Positions 48,131-58,775 are shown, counted from the stretch's first letter. The stretch is 64,000 nucleotides of DNA from Lactuca virosa (GCA_928212115.1 CAKMRJ010000001.1:371565818-371629817); one strand, 5' to 3'. A program made the numbers and translations. Notes: generated by a model not told the origin, from the letters alone.

Positions 48131-49320
48131 AGTGGGTGTTTATATTTTAGAAAAAAAATTTGGAATTAGAAAAATGTGGAAAACAATGATTATCGGTTTT
48201 CCAAAAATTTTCAACTTCTTTGTAATTTTAGAAAACGGAAAATTTTCATTTTCTGTGAAAAATTTAGAAAAATAGACAAACTAAACGCGTTTTCAAAATT
48301 CTCATTTTTCTTGAAAAAATTTTCCGGTCCATTTTTCCGCAACTAAACGCATCATAAGTGTTTTTATAAAATCTTTAAAAATCAGCTTATTGTGTTAGGA
48401 ATAAGCTAAATAAGCTAATTTTAATAAGCATCTCCCCTTGTTGATTGCTTATTCCCATCACAAATAAGTTAATAAGCTAGTCCAAACACCCCCTCATATT
48501 CTTTTTCGTCAAGAAGTTGAACCAGGGATTGAATCATTTGTGATTGAGTTGCCCAAAATGTTCTTGCTAATCTCCTTTCAAACACCTCTCGTCTTCCTTA
48601 GAAAACTCTCCAACCTCTTTTCTACCTCCGGCGATTCACCACTCGTACGACTACCACCTCCACTTCCGACAACCACCCTTACGTCCGAGGACACCTACGA
48701 CCACCAACAACAGCAAAAAACACCCACACGCTTTTTGCATCTGGCCGGAGTTAGGATTTCAAGATCTACAAGCGATTTCGGGAACTCAATATCTTCAAAA
48801 TGATTTCTGGTTTACTAAACTGGTGGAAATCAAAACCCGAATTGCACCTACAACTGTACAACAACATCAATATATCAAGCCTGAAACTAAAAATTGAAAT
48901 CAAATCAATGGGATTCAAATCAAATCTGAAAACTTAACACTGAACTTCAAAATAAAATGTGAATGCGAACCTGAATTTGAAATTAGACATGAAACTAAAT
49001 CAAACATGAAATTGAAAATCGGACCAAAAATCTAACCTAATCGGTGTGGTAGGATGTTGACGGTAGTTTTCTGTCCATTCTTACACTGATCCAGGTTTGG
49101 CAGGAAGACAATAAAGGCTTTTCCGCAAGCAAATGAAGACAGGGTCGGTGTTTTCTTGCGATTGGAATAGATGAGGAAGACGAAGGTTAGAGGGAAAATG
49201 ACTTGCGAGAATTATCGTACGTTCACATTTAAGAAACTTGTTTATTATTATTATTTTATATATTTGATTATTTAATTTGTTATATGTGTTCACGTATTAT
49301 TATTATTTTTCTTTTATATA
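48131..49320. other. Intergenic DNA, degenerate repeats
   Basis: The segment 48350-48500 ends in AATAAGCTAGTCCAAACACCCCCTC, resembling one end of a Tourist-like MITE. The stretch at 48560-48800 is open and Pro/Thr-rich but unlike a known protein. Nothing firm is seen. Confidence 0.5.
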
Positions 49321-49366
49321 TTATTATTCCAAAATTTCAACCTTAATACATAAATACCACAACTCA

Positions 49367-49550
49367 AACAAAAGTATTAGAAGATTTATATTTCAATTCA
49401 ATATTTGTAATATAAAAAATGTCTATCAAAAATATATTATAATATGGGTACACTTCTCAAACAAAAGTATTAGAAGATTTATATTTCAATTCAATATTTG
49501 TAATATAAAAAATGTCTATCAAAAATATAATATGGGTACACTTCTCAAAA
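49367..49550. repeat. 93-bp tandem duplication
   Basis: The segment starting AAAGTATTAGAAGATTTATA at 49371 is repeated from 49464, ending with ATGGGTACACTTCTCAA in both copies. The first copy has a 5-bp TTATA insertion near 49436. Confidence 0.92.
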
Positions 49551-49820
49551 CTATATGCAACATTATGAAAATATACCTCCTCTTCCCGATCCAAAGCTTC
49601 ACTTTCCAAACCTTCACATATAAGGTTCGTTTGATACTCTCCAATGTTTTATAACTACAATAGGTGCTTCATGCCACAACCCATTGATGAAGGAGCACTA
49701 AGATATAAAGAGATGCCCGTGAACACAAGTCAACTGCAACATGTGTTAATTTTATGACATGGATCACATCACCTTTCAAGGTGCAAAAGAAACAATAATT
49801 ACTATATTATATATACTCAT

Positions 49821-50225
49821 CAAGGTTGTAAAAAACGCTCGATGTTAGCTAATCGGTGGACTGAGGTTAAGGGATTAATCAGTTAGGCGGGGATTAATCG
49901 GAGGATTAAATGGGGACCATTAATTGCTAACTCGTTAAATTTTCAAAAATTAAATATGACTAATAATCTAATATCATAACAAAGTTCGTAAATACCACTA
50001 ATATCTTAATAAAATAGGTTAATATGATTAATACAACATTAATAATTCCTCAAATGGTTTCTATTAAGATAGAACTTCTTCAAAGTGTTAAAATTTCATC
50101 TTTTTCTACTATTTCAGTCACTTTGTAGGTAAGGATTAATCGCTAGGCGCCCTCTAATCGGTCGGGTAGCGTCTAGGAATTAATCAGAGATTAATCGGGA
50201 CCTAATCGGGATTTTTACAACACTG
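49821..50225. mobile_element. hAT-like element in the 3' flank of the membrane-protein gene
   Basis: The ends are CAAGGTTGTAAAAA and TTTTTACAACACTG, with an 8-bp target duplication ATACTCAT (49813-49820) and ATACCCAT (50226-50233), one change. The interior has many GGATTAATCGG phrases. No transposase is present. The equivalent point in the duplicate at about 46735 has no such insertion. Confidence 0.85.
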
Positions 50226-50299
50226 ATACCCATACATAGAAGAATTGTGTTATGAAGTTAGAAAAATTACCTTGGCTCCATATGAAAAAACAAGGAATT

Positions 50300-52642
50300 C
50301 TAAGGGATACACAGCAAATGAAGACGCCATTCATCAATAAATGCCATCTTATCATGATCAATGCTTGGTAGTTCATACATTTTAATTCTTTTTATTATCT
50401 CAGTGGTCCTACCAAGAAGCTTAGCTGCAGCCTCAACACTAGCCTCACGTTTCTCTATTGCACTTTCATGGCATTTCATTACAATGACTTGTGGCATGTT
50501 GGTGAAGCAAGCAACGGCCTCACGTTTCTCTATTGCACTTTCATGGCATTTCATTACAATGACTCGTGGCATGTTGGTGAAGCAAGCAACCAATATGTCT
50601 GTATTCATGTGAGATAATAGAGTAAACAGCTGTTCTTCGGTGATCTCTAAGATGTTACTTTGGTAGGTAAGCATGATTGAATGTGCAATTCGGTGCATTG
50701 AATTAGCAACAATCAACTTCCTTGGAAGGTATTCCACCGGTTCTCCTTCATTTAGGCTTTTGCTAAATTCTATCACAATTTCTTCTGCTTTGTGAGCAAA
50801 CCATTCAAGAATCTCTCTTGATGTTTTTCCTTTGTAAGCGTTTTTTTCCAAAGTTTTCCCTAACCACTTGTTGTTGTCTTCTACCTCATCCCACAATGTC
50901 ATAGCTGCCTTTTGAATGTTTACATACCGGCATTCATTGTTCAAGCTTTCCTCAACAATATGGGTGTAAAAAAGTCCTTCACCAACACATTTGAACAAGC
51001 TATTCCTTACATCCTTACCAATATTCGGGAGAGCAGCAGCGATGCACGTTAATGTTACTATTGGTAAGCTCCAGCTGTTAGGAAGTTCTTGATAAATGTC
51101 AAATTTCTCTACTCCCTGGAATCCAGTAGATTTATCAAGAAACTTTAAGAGGTTGTTATCTTGTTCCTTCTCAGCCTTTTGAATCAAGCGATTCATGGAG
51201 TTTGAAATTCGTTTGAGTGTTCGTTCAGCAAGCTCCATATTGTCTTCCAGCAACAAAACACACTTCCTTAGGTCTTCATCTATGTAGTCACTGCTAGAGG
51301 GTGGACTAAGCATAATTTCTTTCAATGACTTGAAATAATATGAACAATGCATGAAAATAAGTAGAACTACCACGGGGATGAGCCCTATAATTTTACATGT
51401 TACCACAACTGCCTTTTGAAATCCAATCAGAGTGCTCAGAATGAGATTTTTGAAATTACGCAGAAGACTTTTTACTCTATGGCAATCAGATAGAAAAGTT
51501 ATACGACTTTCTTTCCATTCACACAACTTTTGAGTCCAATACTTCTCTACTTTAAAGACCTCCAAATGGTTCCTATTCCACCCAGCAAAAGATTTGAAGC
51601 TCACGACCATAAAACTTCTACATATTGGCGCAATAACACCCACAACTCCAATGGACTGAATGATAAAAGTGGCAACCATTGACCACTTATAATCCGACAG
51701 GGATCTTAGCCGAATTGGTGCTACAGAAATTGACACCAGAAGATGTGTGTATATGGCTACAGCAATTACACAAATTATGCCCGAAGCACAGGATAACGGA
51801 GAACTAGCCATCATAAATTGAGGACTACCGGTTTCTGCCATGATCCAGTATCTTTTCACATGTTGTCTTAGCTTCTCAATATCAAATTTATCTTGAGGAC
51901 AATGATTATATAATATGGTTTTGCTAATGGCTTGATACTTGAGTTCTAAAATTTGCTTAGATAATGGAACTGTTATAGCAGAAGATATCAAAAGTATTAG
52001 TAAGAAGAGTAACAAAGCCACGTAGATGCATCCTACATCCATGAAAGTGTATCTATCAAGAGCCGTGCTAATACCAATAGCAACTGGCACAATAACACCG
52101 GTATTAATCTCCATACATATATTCACAATTATGGTGATAATGAGAATGGCCAAACCTATGACATTTGCAAGAAGTGACTTGTTGTCCATAGACGCCAAAG
52201 AAGGCATTAAGTTAGCCATCATCATGCACATAAAAACTAAGCTCCCCTGCTTAGCTGCTTGGTCCAAAAACCCTGGCATTGGACTATTCAAATCCACAGG
52301 CAGTTTCATTGCGACAGCTATCACTGTGATAGAAACAGCATTTAGAGAGAAAAGTTTACTTGGAAACCAGAATTTCCTTTTTCGAAAACCAGTGAACAAA
52401 TCAACTACCATAGCAAGAACGCAAAATAATGATGCTATTGAGATGTAGATGCCAATCCATGGCAGAGGCTTGTTGTACTTGTCTTCAATTTCCGAAATAG
52501 TTATTTCCTCACAGAAATACTGCAAAGCTGAGATGCTTTCTTCAGTGAGGTTTACAAGTACGCCCGAAGAGGATCGATCTCCATTATCAAATGATGATAC
52601 AATGTCATAACAGTGCAAAGTGGAATCATAAGATGAACCCAT
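50300..52642 (-). CDS. Uncharacterised multi-pass membrane protein, about 780 residues
   Basis: A single uninterrupted frame from ATG at 52640-52642 to a stop at 50300-50302. I do not recognise a named family. The first 60 residues are polar. Eight or nine hydrophobic segments follow (roughly residues 60-85, 95-115, 130-148, 155-178, 180-195, 203-226, 285-308, 320-345 and 407-430). A C-terminal, probably soluble, helical domain covers about 455-780 with phrases such as NSWSLPIVTLTCIAAALPN and LYTHIVEES-like helices. Residues about 684-733 are two tandem copies of a 25-residue unit (VACFTNMP...EKREA) from a 75-bp duplication; the nearby pseudogene has one copy. No intron is evident. The open frame, with homologous protein sequence conserved in the duplicate, argues for a real gene; its cellular membrane and role are unknown. 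The 3' flank contains a hAT-like insertion. Confidence 0.85.
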   Translation of the reverse strand: MGSSYDSTLHCYDIVSSFDNGDRSSSGVLVNLTEESISALQYFCEEITISEIEDKYNKPLPWIGIYISIASLFCVLAMVVDLFTGFRKRKFWFPSKLFSLNAVSITVIAVAMKLPVDLNSPMPGFLDQAAKQGSLVFMCMMMANLMPSLASMDNKSLLANVIGLAILIITIIVNICMEINTGVIVPVAIGISTALDRYTFMDVGCIYVALLLFLLILLISSAITVPLSKQILELKYQAISKTILYNHCPQDKFDIEKLRQHVKRYWIMAETGSPQFMMASSPLSCASGIICVIAVAIYTHLLVSISVAPIRLRSLSDYKWSMVATFIIQSIGVVGVIAPICRSFMVVSFKSFAGWNRNHLEVFKVEKYWTQKLCEWKESRITFLSDCHRVKSLLRNFKNLILSTLIGFQKAVVVTCKIIGLIPVVVLLIFMHCSYYFKSLKEIMLSPPSSSDYIDEDLRKCVLLLEDNMELAERTLKRISNSMNRLIQKAEKEQDNNLLKFLDKSTGFQGVEKFDIYQELPNSWSLPIVTLTCIAAALPNIGKDVRNSLFKCVGEGLFYTHIVEESLNNECRYVNIQKAAMTLWDEVEDNNKWLGKTLEKNAYKGKTSREILEWFAHKAEEIVIEFSKSLNEGEPVEYLPRKLIVANSMHRIAHSIMLTYQSNILEITEEQLFTLLSHMNTDILVACFTNMPRVIVMKCHESAIEKREAVACFTNMPQVIVMKCHESAIEKREASVEAAAKLLGRTTEIIKRIKMYELPSIDHDKMAFIDEWRLHLLCIP

Positions 52643-53556
52643 GTTCAAAATACCTAGTAAAGTAAGATGTAACTTGATGCTAATTGTTCACAAAATAGAA
52701 ATAAGTTTGTAGTTGTTAACTTAAATTGCAGAAAATTCGAGGAAGTTGCAATCGATGACATTATTGGATGCACTATAGGAAAAAAAAAATAGACATCACA
52801 TCATGACATTATTAGAGTAGACTTGGTATATAGGGAAAAAAAAAATAGACATCATTGTAAGTTATCATAAGGGTTTTAGTTAAAGTTTAAATACAAAAGA
52901 AATAAAACACAATCTAAATTAACATTTAAGATATTTGAGATCGAAATTATCACATCTATCATTCATTATGAAAGAGCTTTGACCAAATTGAACGAACTTG
53001 TATACTTTAATCGAGGTTACAAAAGAAATTATATCAAAATAGTTAGTTTTTATTATAAGATTTTATTAATAACCAGATAAATAAATAAAACTACAAGACT
53101 AGGTGCAATTGTAACGCTATGTGTGTTTGTCGGTTGCATATTTTAAGAATTTATTAATGAAAGAAATTAAATAAAATTTTCGTAAACCATGGCTATTTAT
53201 TGATATCTACTGTGAGAAATTAGCAACAGAAAATCATACAGCCAAGAAGCTAAAATATTGATATTCTGTTTTATCATATAAATATATAAGTTATGCTGCT
53301 GTTACTTATTTTCTAGTTTACAAAAATCATAGAACTATAGAAGACAAAGAAAAAGGACATAAAGAAAAAAAAGTGCGTGGGTCATAACTGGAATCGATCC
53401 AAAAGTAAACCTCATGAGTCATGAGTCATGACCAATGCCTCTTTTTCCCCTTTTTATTATTTCTTAAGGTCACCATGAGCTAATTTTTATTTACAAAATT
53501 TCTTTTATAATCAATCCCTTTAATAATATATTCATTTAGTTTGTCGCAGGATAGCC
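52643..53556. other. Upstream region of the membrane-protein gene
   Basis: AT-rich, no coding sequence. Two near-copies of a GGAAAAAAAAAATAGACATCA phrase lie near 52778 and 52838. I could not point to a certain TATA box for the minus-strand gene. Confidence 0.5.
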
Positions 53557-53811
53557 GCTTACCAAAAGTTAATTAATATTATTAGGTAGTTAACTTGCTC
53601 GTTTAATTATAAGCTTATAACATTGATACTTCAAAGGTAATTTTAAAAATATGTTTATGAAAAAATAAATTTACATGAAATTACCTTTTAATACATGCAA
53701 TGGTTTGTTAATCAAATAATTAGTTAATACGATGGAATGATCAAGACAATAATGTAAGGAGACACGTGCGAAAGAAAATTATAACCAATTATATAGAAAC
53801 TTCGTGATATT
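53557..53811. repeat. Duplicated flank, copy A (partner at 57566-57800)
   Basis: AAAAGTTAATTAATATTATTAGG, then TTTAATTATAAGCTTATA and ACCAATTATATAGAAAC, match 57575-57795 in the same order and orientation at about 85-90 percent by eye. Copy A continues after the SINE at 55613 (AACTAAATATATGAAAT). Confidence 0.88.
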
Positions 53812-53829
53812 TTTTTGAACGGTTAACAC

Positions 53830-55489
53830 TGTAACATCCCGACTCTCAGGTATTTCTTTATTATTATTTATTATTGAGACTTCATGTGTAACTCGACGAG
53901 TTGTGAGCCTAACTCGTCGAGTAGAGTTCGATTAGACCACGTGGGTTTAATGATCGACTCAACGAGTCAGATAGCTGACTTGCCGAGTAGGCGCTGTGAG
54001 GTGAAACCCTAAATCCCTGAGTTTGGGGCCTATTTAAGGAAACTTATGTCCTCATTTCCGTCTCACCAGCTACCCTACTTCCCTGAGTGAAACCCTAATC
54101 GGTCTTTGAGCTAAGAGAGAGTGTTAGAGCTTATATTTGAGTATTTTGGTGAAGCATTGGAAGAAGAAGATGGGAGATTCAAGCAAGGAACGAGAAAAGG
54201 CTGTGAGATCCAGGAATCATACACTTGGAGCTTCTGTTGGAAGGTAAAAGTCTCATCATGTTGTTTAGATCTTGTTAATGAGAACTTTTGGGGCTTTTTC
54301 CATATTTCCTTGAGATTTGGTATGCCTTGTGCTTACCAAGCATTGAGACATCAGATCTGGACTTTGTGAGGTCCATAGAGTCCAAAGGTCCCAGCTTTAT
54401 CCAACCATAAAGAGTTATTGTGCTTAAACGCCTTGGTTAGAGCTTTTATTTGGCATTATGAGCAAACATGTCATGCATGAACGTAAAGTTCAAAGTTTTA
54501 CGTGACATTCGACCCTTGGGAGGCTAGATCTAGAGTTTGGGGTGATAGATCTGTCGTAAAACGTCTGAATGAGATTTTGACTTAAGGGACTCGGCGAGTC
54601 AAAGAGCTAACTCGACGAGTCAGGTAGGATTTTCCCCGATGAATCTGGTCATGGGTAACTCGGCGAGTTAACGGGACAACTCGACGAGTTGAGTTGGGTT
54701 TTTGCAAGATTCTGAAGGAACAAGGGGGACTCGACGAGTCACAGATGCACTCGGCGAGTCAGGTGAACATGGACAGTTGACTTGAGTGTTGACTTCTGTT
54801 GACGTTAAGGTTTGGTCAAGGCATGGAGTATGGGGACCGTGGAGGGCTTTGGGAGGGAGATTAACCTAGTTTATTTCGAGTCGTGATTTAAGTGTTGATT
54901 AGAGATTATTATCTTATGTGTTAGGCGGAGGCTAGTTCGAGATTCGTGTACAAGACTATTTCTTACTTGATTACGAGGTGAGTCTTCTCACTATACTTAC
55001 CATGAGTGGTATCTTTGTGTGACTGAGATGTCTTATGTGCTTACCTGTATATTTTGATATTCTGCATTATGTCTTTGTGATTTATGTTGAGTATTGTTAT
55101 TATGAGCTTACTAAGTCAGGACCGGAGGGTCCACCCAAGTTGTGGGATCGGAGGGTCTCCTCTTAGACACATTGACCGGAGGGTCGCATTGAGTTAGCCT
55201 TGAGTGGCTAATGTGATGTGTGTGGTATTTTGGGGAACTCACTAAGCTCCGTGTTTACCGTGTTATGTGTTATGTGTTTCGGGTACCTCTCAGGATCACG
55301 GGAAGGCACCGGCTTGATTGTACACACACCCGAGTGGGAGATATGTTTTTGGAGGATACTGGATTTGTGATGTATTCAGTTTTGGAACATGTGTTTTGAT
55401 AACTTGATGATTACGGGATTGTTGTGATTATGAAATGGGATAATTGTGTTTTTAAACGAAAAAATTTGTTGAAAATTTATGGTGTTACA
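53830..55489 (+). mobile_element. Solo LTR with perfect 5-bp target duplication AACAC
   Basis: TGTAACATCCC (53830) to GGTGTTACA (55489), 1660 bp, flanked by AACAC at 53825-53829 and 55490-55494. It contains a TATA-like TATTTAAGGA at 54031-54040 and paired ACTCGNCGAGT motifs on both sides of it. The phrase GGGGAACTCACTAAGCT near 55232 is the inverse of AGCTTAGTGAGCTCCCCC in the 26581 LTR, so this copy lies in the opposite orientation. The open stretch 54121-54369 is transcribed-leader-like, not a gene. Confidence 0.93.
53891..54759. repeat. Five pairs of ACTCGNCGAGT motifs around the LTR promoter
   Basis: Pairs start at 53891/53912 and 53957/53978 (upstream of the TATA at 54031) and at 54589/54610, 54658/54679 and 54729/54749 (550-720 bp downstream). 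Spacings are 21, 21, 21, 21 and 20 bp. The pair at 53957/53978 is slightly degenerate. Confidence 0.95.
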
Positions 55490-55631
55490 AACACACCTCT
55501 AAATCTTACCCCTAACTATCCATTTGTCTACGACGGAACTTGAACTCGCAATCCCTTATGGAAGGGACACATTTTCAAACATCTTAATACCGCTAGGCCA
55601 AAGGCCCTTTGGTAGAAATTTCGTGATATTT

Positions 55632-56426
55632 GATTTGTAGTTAACTAAATATATGAAATATAATAGGGAATTAAGTAATCTAACCATTTTTTGTTGGTTT
55701 TTTTTAGAAAAAAATAATCATTTGGTCCGAAATGTTTATTTCGAACCCGAATTTTGAAATATTTAAATGGGTAAAAATGTTCGACCCGGTAACGTGGTCC
55801 ATGTATATAGCATGTCAGACACCTTATGCCGAACACACTGTATCGGACCGTATTTCAGACTACTCTTTCCTTGTTCCGAACTTCATCAATTTTGAACAAT
55901 GTCTTATTCTAGCATTGAAGAGATCTAACATTAATGGGTATGTGCGATTCTTTCTATGATTATATGTTATAATATGTTAGAAATAAAAAAAAAATTGTGC
56001 TTTTTGTATGATTTGATTCAATTAATTAGCAATAACACGTTTTCCTTTCGATTTTAGTTGGTGTTAGGCTTTTGTATATATATGTGTAATGGGACAACTA
56101 AAATCATAAAAAACTACTTTTGAATCCGTTTAGACAAGTCCGGAATACACAAAACTAATCCAGAACGCATAGAACACATTTGAAATGCATAGAACGAGTC
56201 TAAATGTTGTCCGAAACACTTTCGTTTTATTCCTGAATGTTGTCCTGAACATACAGTACTTAGCTAATTAAAAAAAAATCATTGTACCGTCACAAACATA
56301 TGAAGCGGTTGTCATTACAACTACCAATCTGAACTGGACTGGGCAGGGAAATCATAGCTCGTTTACACACCCCCGAACGTACAACCATGTTTACATGTCG
56401 ATAGGTGTAGACTGTCACCAATTTGC
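55632..56426. other. Intergenic DNA
   Basis: An open plus-strand stretch at 55732-55959 (75 codons) has no recognised family and no supporting context. The rest is AT-rich. Confidence 0.5.
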
Positions 56427-57570
56427 AACATCCGGATCTTTAAGGTATGAATTTTAAAAGCATTATGGGATTGTTGGTTGGCCACGACGTGGTGGAGGCA
56501 TCACCACAGCGTGGCAGGACTTTATGGGGCGCACATGTTTAATGAGTGTCATGGCGTGACGCTATATTGGCGACGGCGAGGCATCCGTTTTGTGCAAAAC
56601 CCTAGTTCTGGGTTTTGTTCCCTTATTTAAGGGATGTGAGGGATAGGGTTTTCACACCCTCAACCTCCATTACCTCCCTCTCATTCTCTTTGTATCCCTA
56701 GCCTCCATTATTGAAGATCTTGAGCTTTTGTTGGTATTTTGGTGTTTTGAAGAAGAAGGAAGCACACTTGGAGTGTAAATCTAGCTTGCAAGTCTCATCA
56801 TCATCTCCAACCTTATATTATGTACCTTTGTAAGTGATTAAGATTCAACATTTATTGTTTATGTTTCTAGATCTAGGTTTTTGTCCCATTTTTCTTCAAG
56901 ATGATGTAGTTAGAGTGGAAGGATCCCATAAAGTTAGCAACTTTATGGATCCTTGAGGTCATATAGTTCAGATCAGTGTGTTGATGTTTTGGAGTACCTT
57001 GCATGAAATGTTGGTGTTTCTCTTCATTTGTGACATAGCTTGAGCTGTAGCCATGTATCGAGCATGCATGGCCGAAAAGCATCAATCTTTAGGATATAGT
57101 GGTCATTAGGAAGCTTTCTGGAAGGGATGAATAGTTGGCTTAATGATTTGGAGGCTGAATCCATTAAGTTGTGAAAGTTCAGTGCCCACAACGTGGCATC
57201 CTGTTCGCCACAACGTGAGGACAGGAGAATTCACGACTGTTTTGGACTATCTTTGCCATGACGTGGTGATTTGTGTTCCATGGCGTGACGATGGTTTTCC
57301 TTGCAACTGAGAGGTTGGGCCGGGGCCGAACTCATCAGCCACAACGTGACCATGGATTGGCCACGACGTAGGTGTCAGTCGAAGTCAAACTTTGACCGTT
57401 AACTTTCTGACTAGGTTGACTTTTGGTCAAATTATTAGTATTAGAGTCTAGACTAAGATGAGACCTTGTATGATTCAGTAGGTGGACAATAGCACCTCTT
57501 TCGTGATGCAAAGCGGAGATTTGTCTAATCATGTGAGAAAGATGGGTCTTCTCAGTTCTCACTATAATGT
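56427..57570 (+). mobile_element. Truncated LTR with CCACGACGTGG-type paired motifs
   Basis: It starts TGCAACATCCGGATC at 56427, like the TGTAACATCCC ends of the other LTRs, and has a TATA-like TATTTAAGGG at 56624-56633 and a leader-like CT-rich region. Motif pairs start at 56482/56504, 57186/57208, 57256/57278 and 57339/57361, all 22 bp apart. The 3' part is missing: at about 57570 the sequence passes into duplicated flank copy B. Confidence 0.62.
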
Positions 57571-57830
57571 GCAAAAGTTAATTAATATTATTAGGTAATT
57601 AACTTGTTCGTTTAATTATAAGCTTATAGCATTGATACTTAAAAGGTAATTTTTAAAAATATATTTATAAAAAAAAATACATGAAATTACCTTACAATGG
57701 CTTGTTAATAAAATAATTAGTTAATTCGCTGGACTCAACACGTGGGAAAGAAAATTCTAACCAATTATATAGAAATTTGGCGATATTTGATCTTTAATTT
57801 ACTAAATATATGAAATTTAAGTTTATCGTC
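57571..57830. repeat. Duplicated flank, copy B (pre-insertion state of copy A)
   Basis: It is homologous to 53557-53811 joined to 55613-55660. Between the two parts there is no SINE and no solo LTR, so this copy keeps the empty site. Confidence 0.85.
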
Positions 57831-57936
57831 AATGGATGAGTTTTAAATCATGAGATATTAATTAAAAATATACATTTACCAAACAATTGTAGATTGACTA
57901 ATCTTCATTTACTAAAACGCTTTAAAAAATTCCCCA

Positions 57937-57944
<8 letters not shown>

Positions 57945-58019
<75 letters not shown>
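57945..58019. repeat. (TA)n microsatellite
   Basis: About 75 bp of uninterrupted TA between AT-rich DNA and an A-run. No element end could be recognised beside it. Confidence 0.97.
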
Positions 58020-58020
<1 letters not shown>

Positions 58021-58022
<2 letters not shown>

Positions 58023-58775
58023 AAAAAAAAAAAAAACTGATAAGCAGAGGCACTATAATTAAAACCCCAATTTTTGGCAGCCCCTGTATCTCTTAACTAT
58101 ACAAATTTAGATGATAATGGAATACTAATAATCCCCTTTGTCATCAACCAAATGCATCTTACTTGATATCACTTTCTTATTTGTTCAATATAGTCCTTAA
58201 ATTCCATGATAATTTTGTTTTTGTTAAATGCAAGAAATAACAATGTATTTTTTATTGATATGTTTATTAGGGCATCATACTTTCATTTCTTCCCGCTCAC
58301 CAATGTACTTTGAAAACTGTACCCAATTATAGCACTATCATACAAATACAAAGCCATTTTCACTGTAATAATTAAGTTGATTTTTCATTATTTAGTATCC
58401 TATTAAGAAAAAACAAATTAAAGTGGTACAATGTCTTAATGAGAAACATTCTTGAAGTACAAAGCTGCAATAGAATGAAATGAAAGTAGGATGCTATGTT
58501 GGACTCATGACATGAGAGTGACTTGGTAACATATGTGAAACACTTTCATTGAATAATATAGTTATGATCGAATAGTTATCTTATACTATAGTCCCTTCAC
58601 GTTAACTTTAGCTTGCAACTTCAGAGATCCATATTAATGAGGAAATATCTAAAGTACTGCATTTACCTACAGATTTACTTTACAAAAAACCAAAAAGAAG
58701 GTGAAGAATATACAAGTGAGTGCCCTCATATGTCAAACATGTACAAAGTTGCCAAAAACTCCAAAGTCCTTAAAA
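58021..58775. other. 3' flank of the PPR gene
   Basis: AT-rich non-coding DNA. The part next to the stop (58600-58775) is probably 3' untranslated sequence of the minus-strand PPR gene. Confidence 0.55.

Larger units (their letters stand above)
53812..55612 (-). mobile_element. tRNA-derived SINE, interrupted by a solo LTR
   Basis: On the minus strand the SINE has an A-box TGGCCTAGCGG (55590-55600) and a B-box AGTTCAAGTTCC (55535-55546), the RNA polymerase III promoter order. The body is about 135 bp (55495-55612 plus 53812-53829) and ends in an A-rich tail. Target duplications TAGAAACTTCGTGATATT (53794-53811) and TAGAAATTTCGTGATATT (55613-55630) differ at one base. The homologous site near 57766-57785 lacks the SINE. 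Confidence 0.85.

Noticed and set aside
55535..55600. A genuine tRNA gene from the A- and B-boxes
   Set aside because: No cloverleaf can be formed and the unit has SINE-type target duplications and an A-rich tail.
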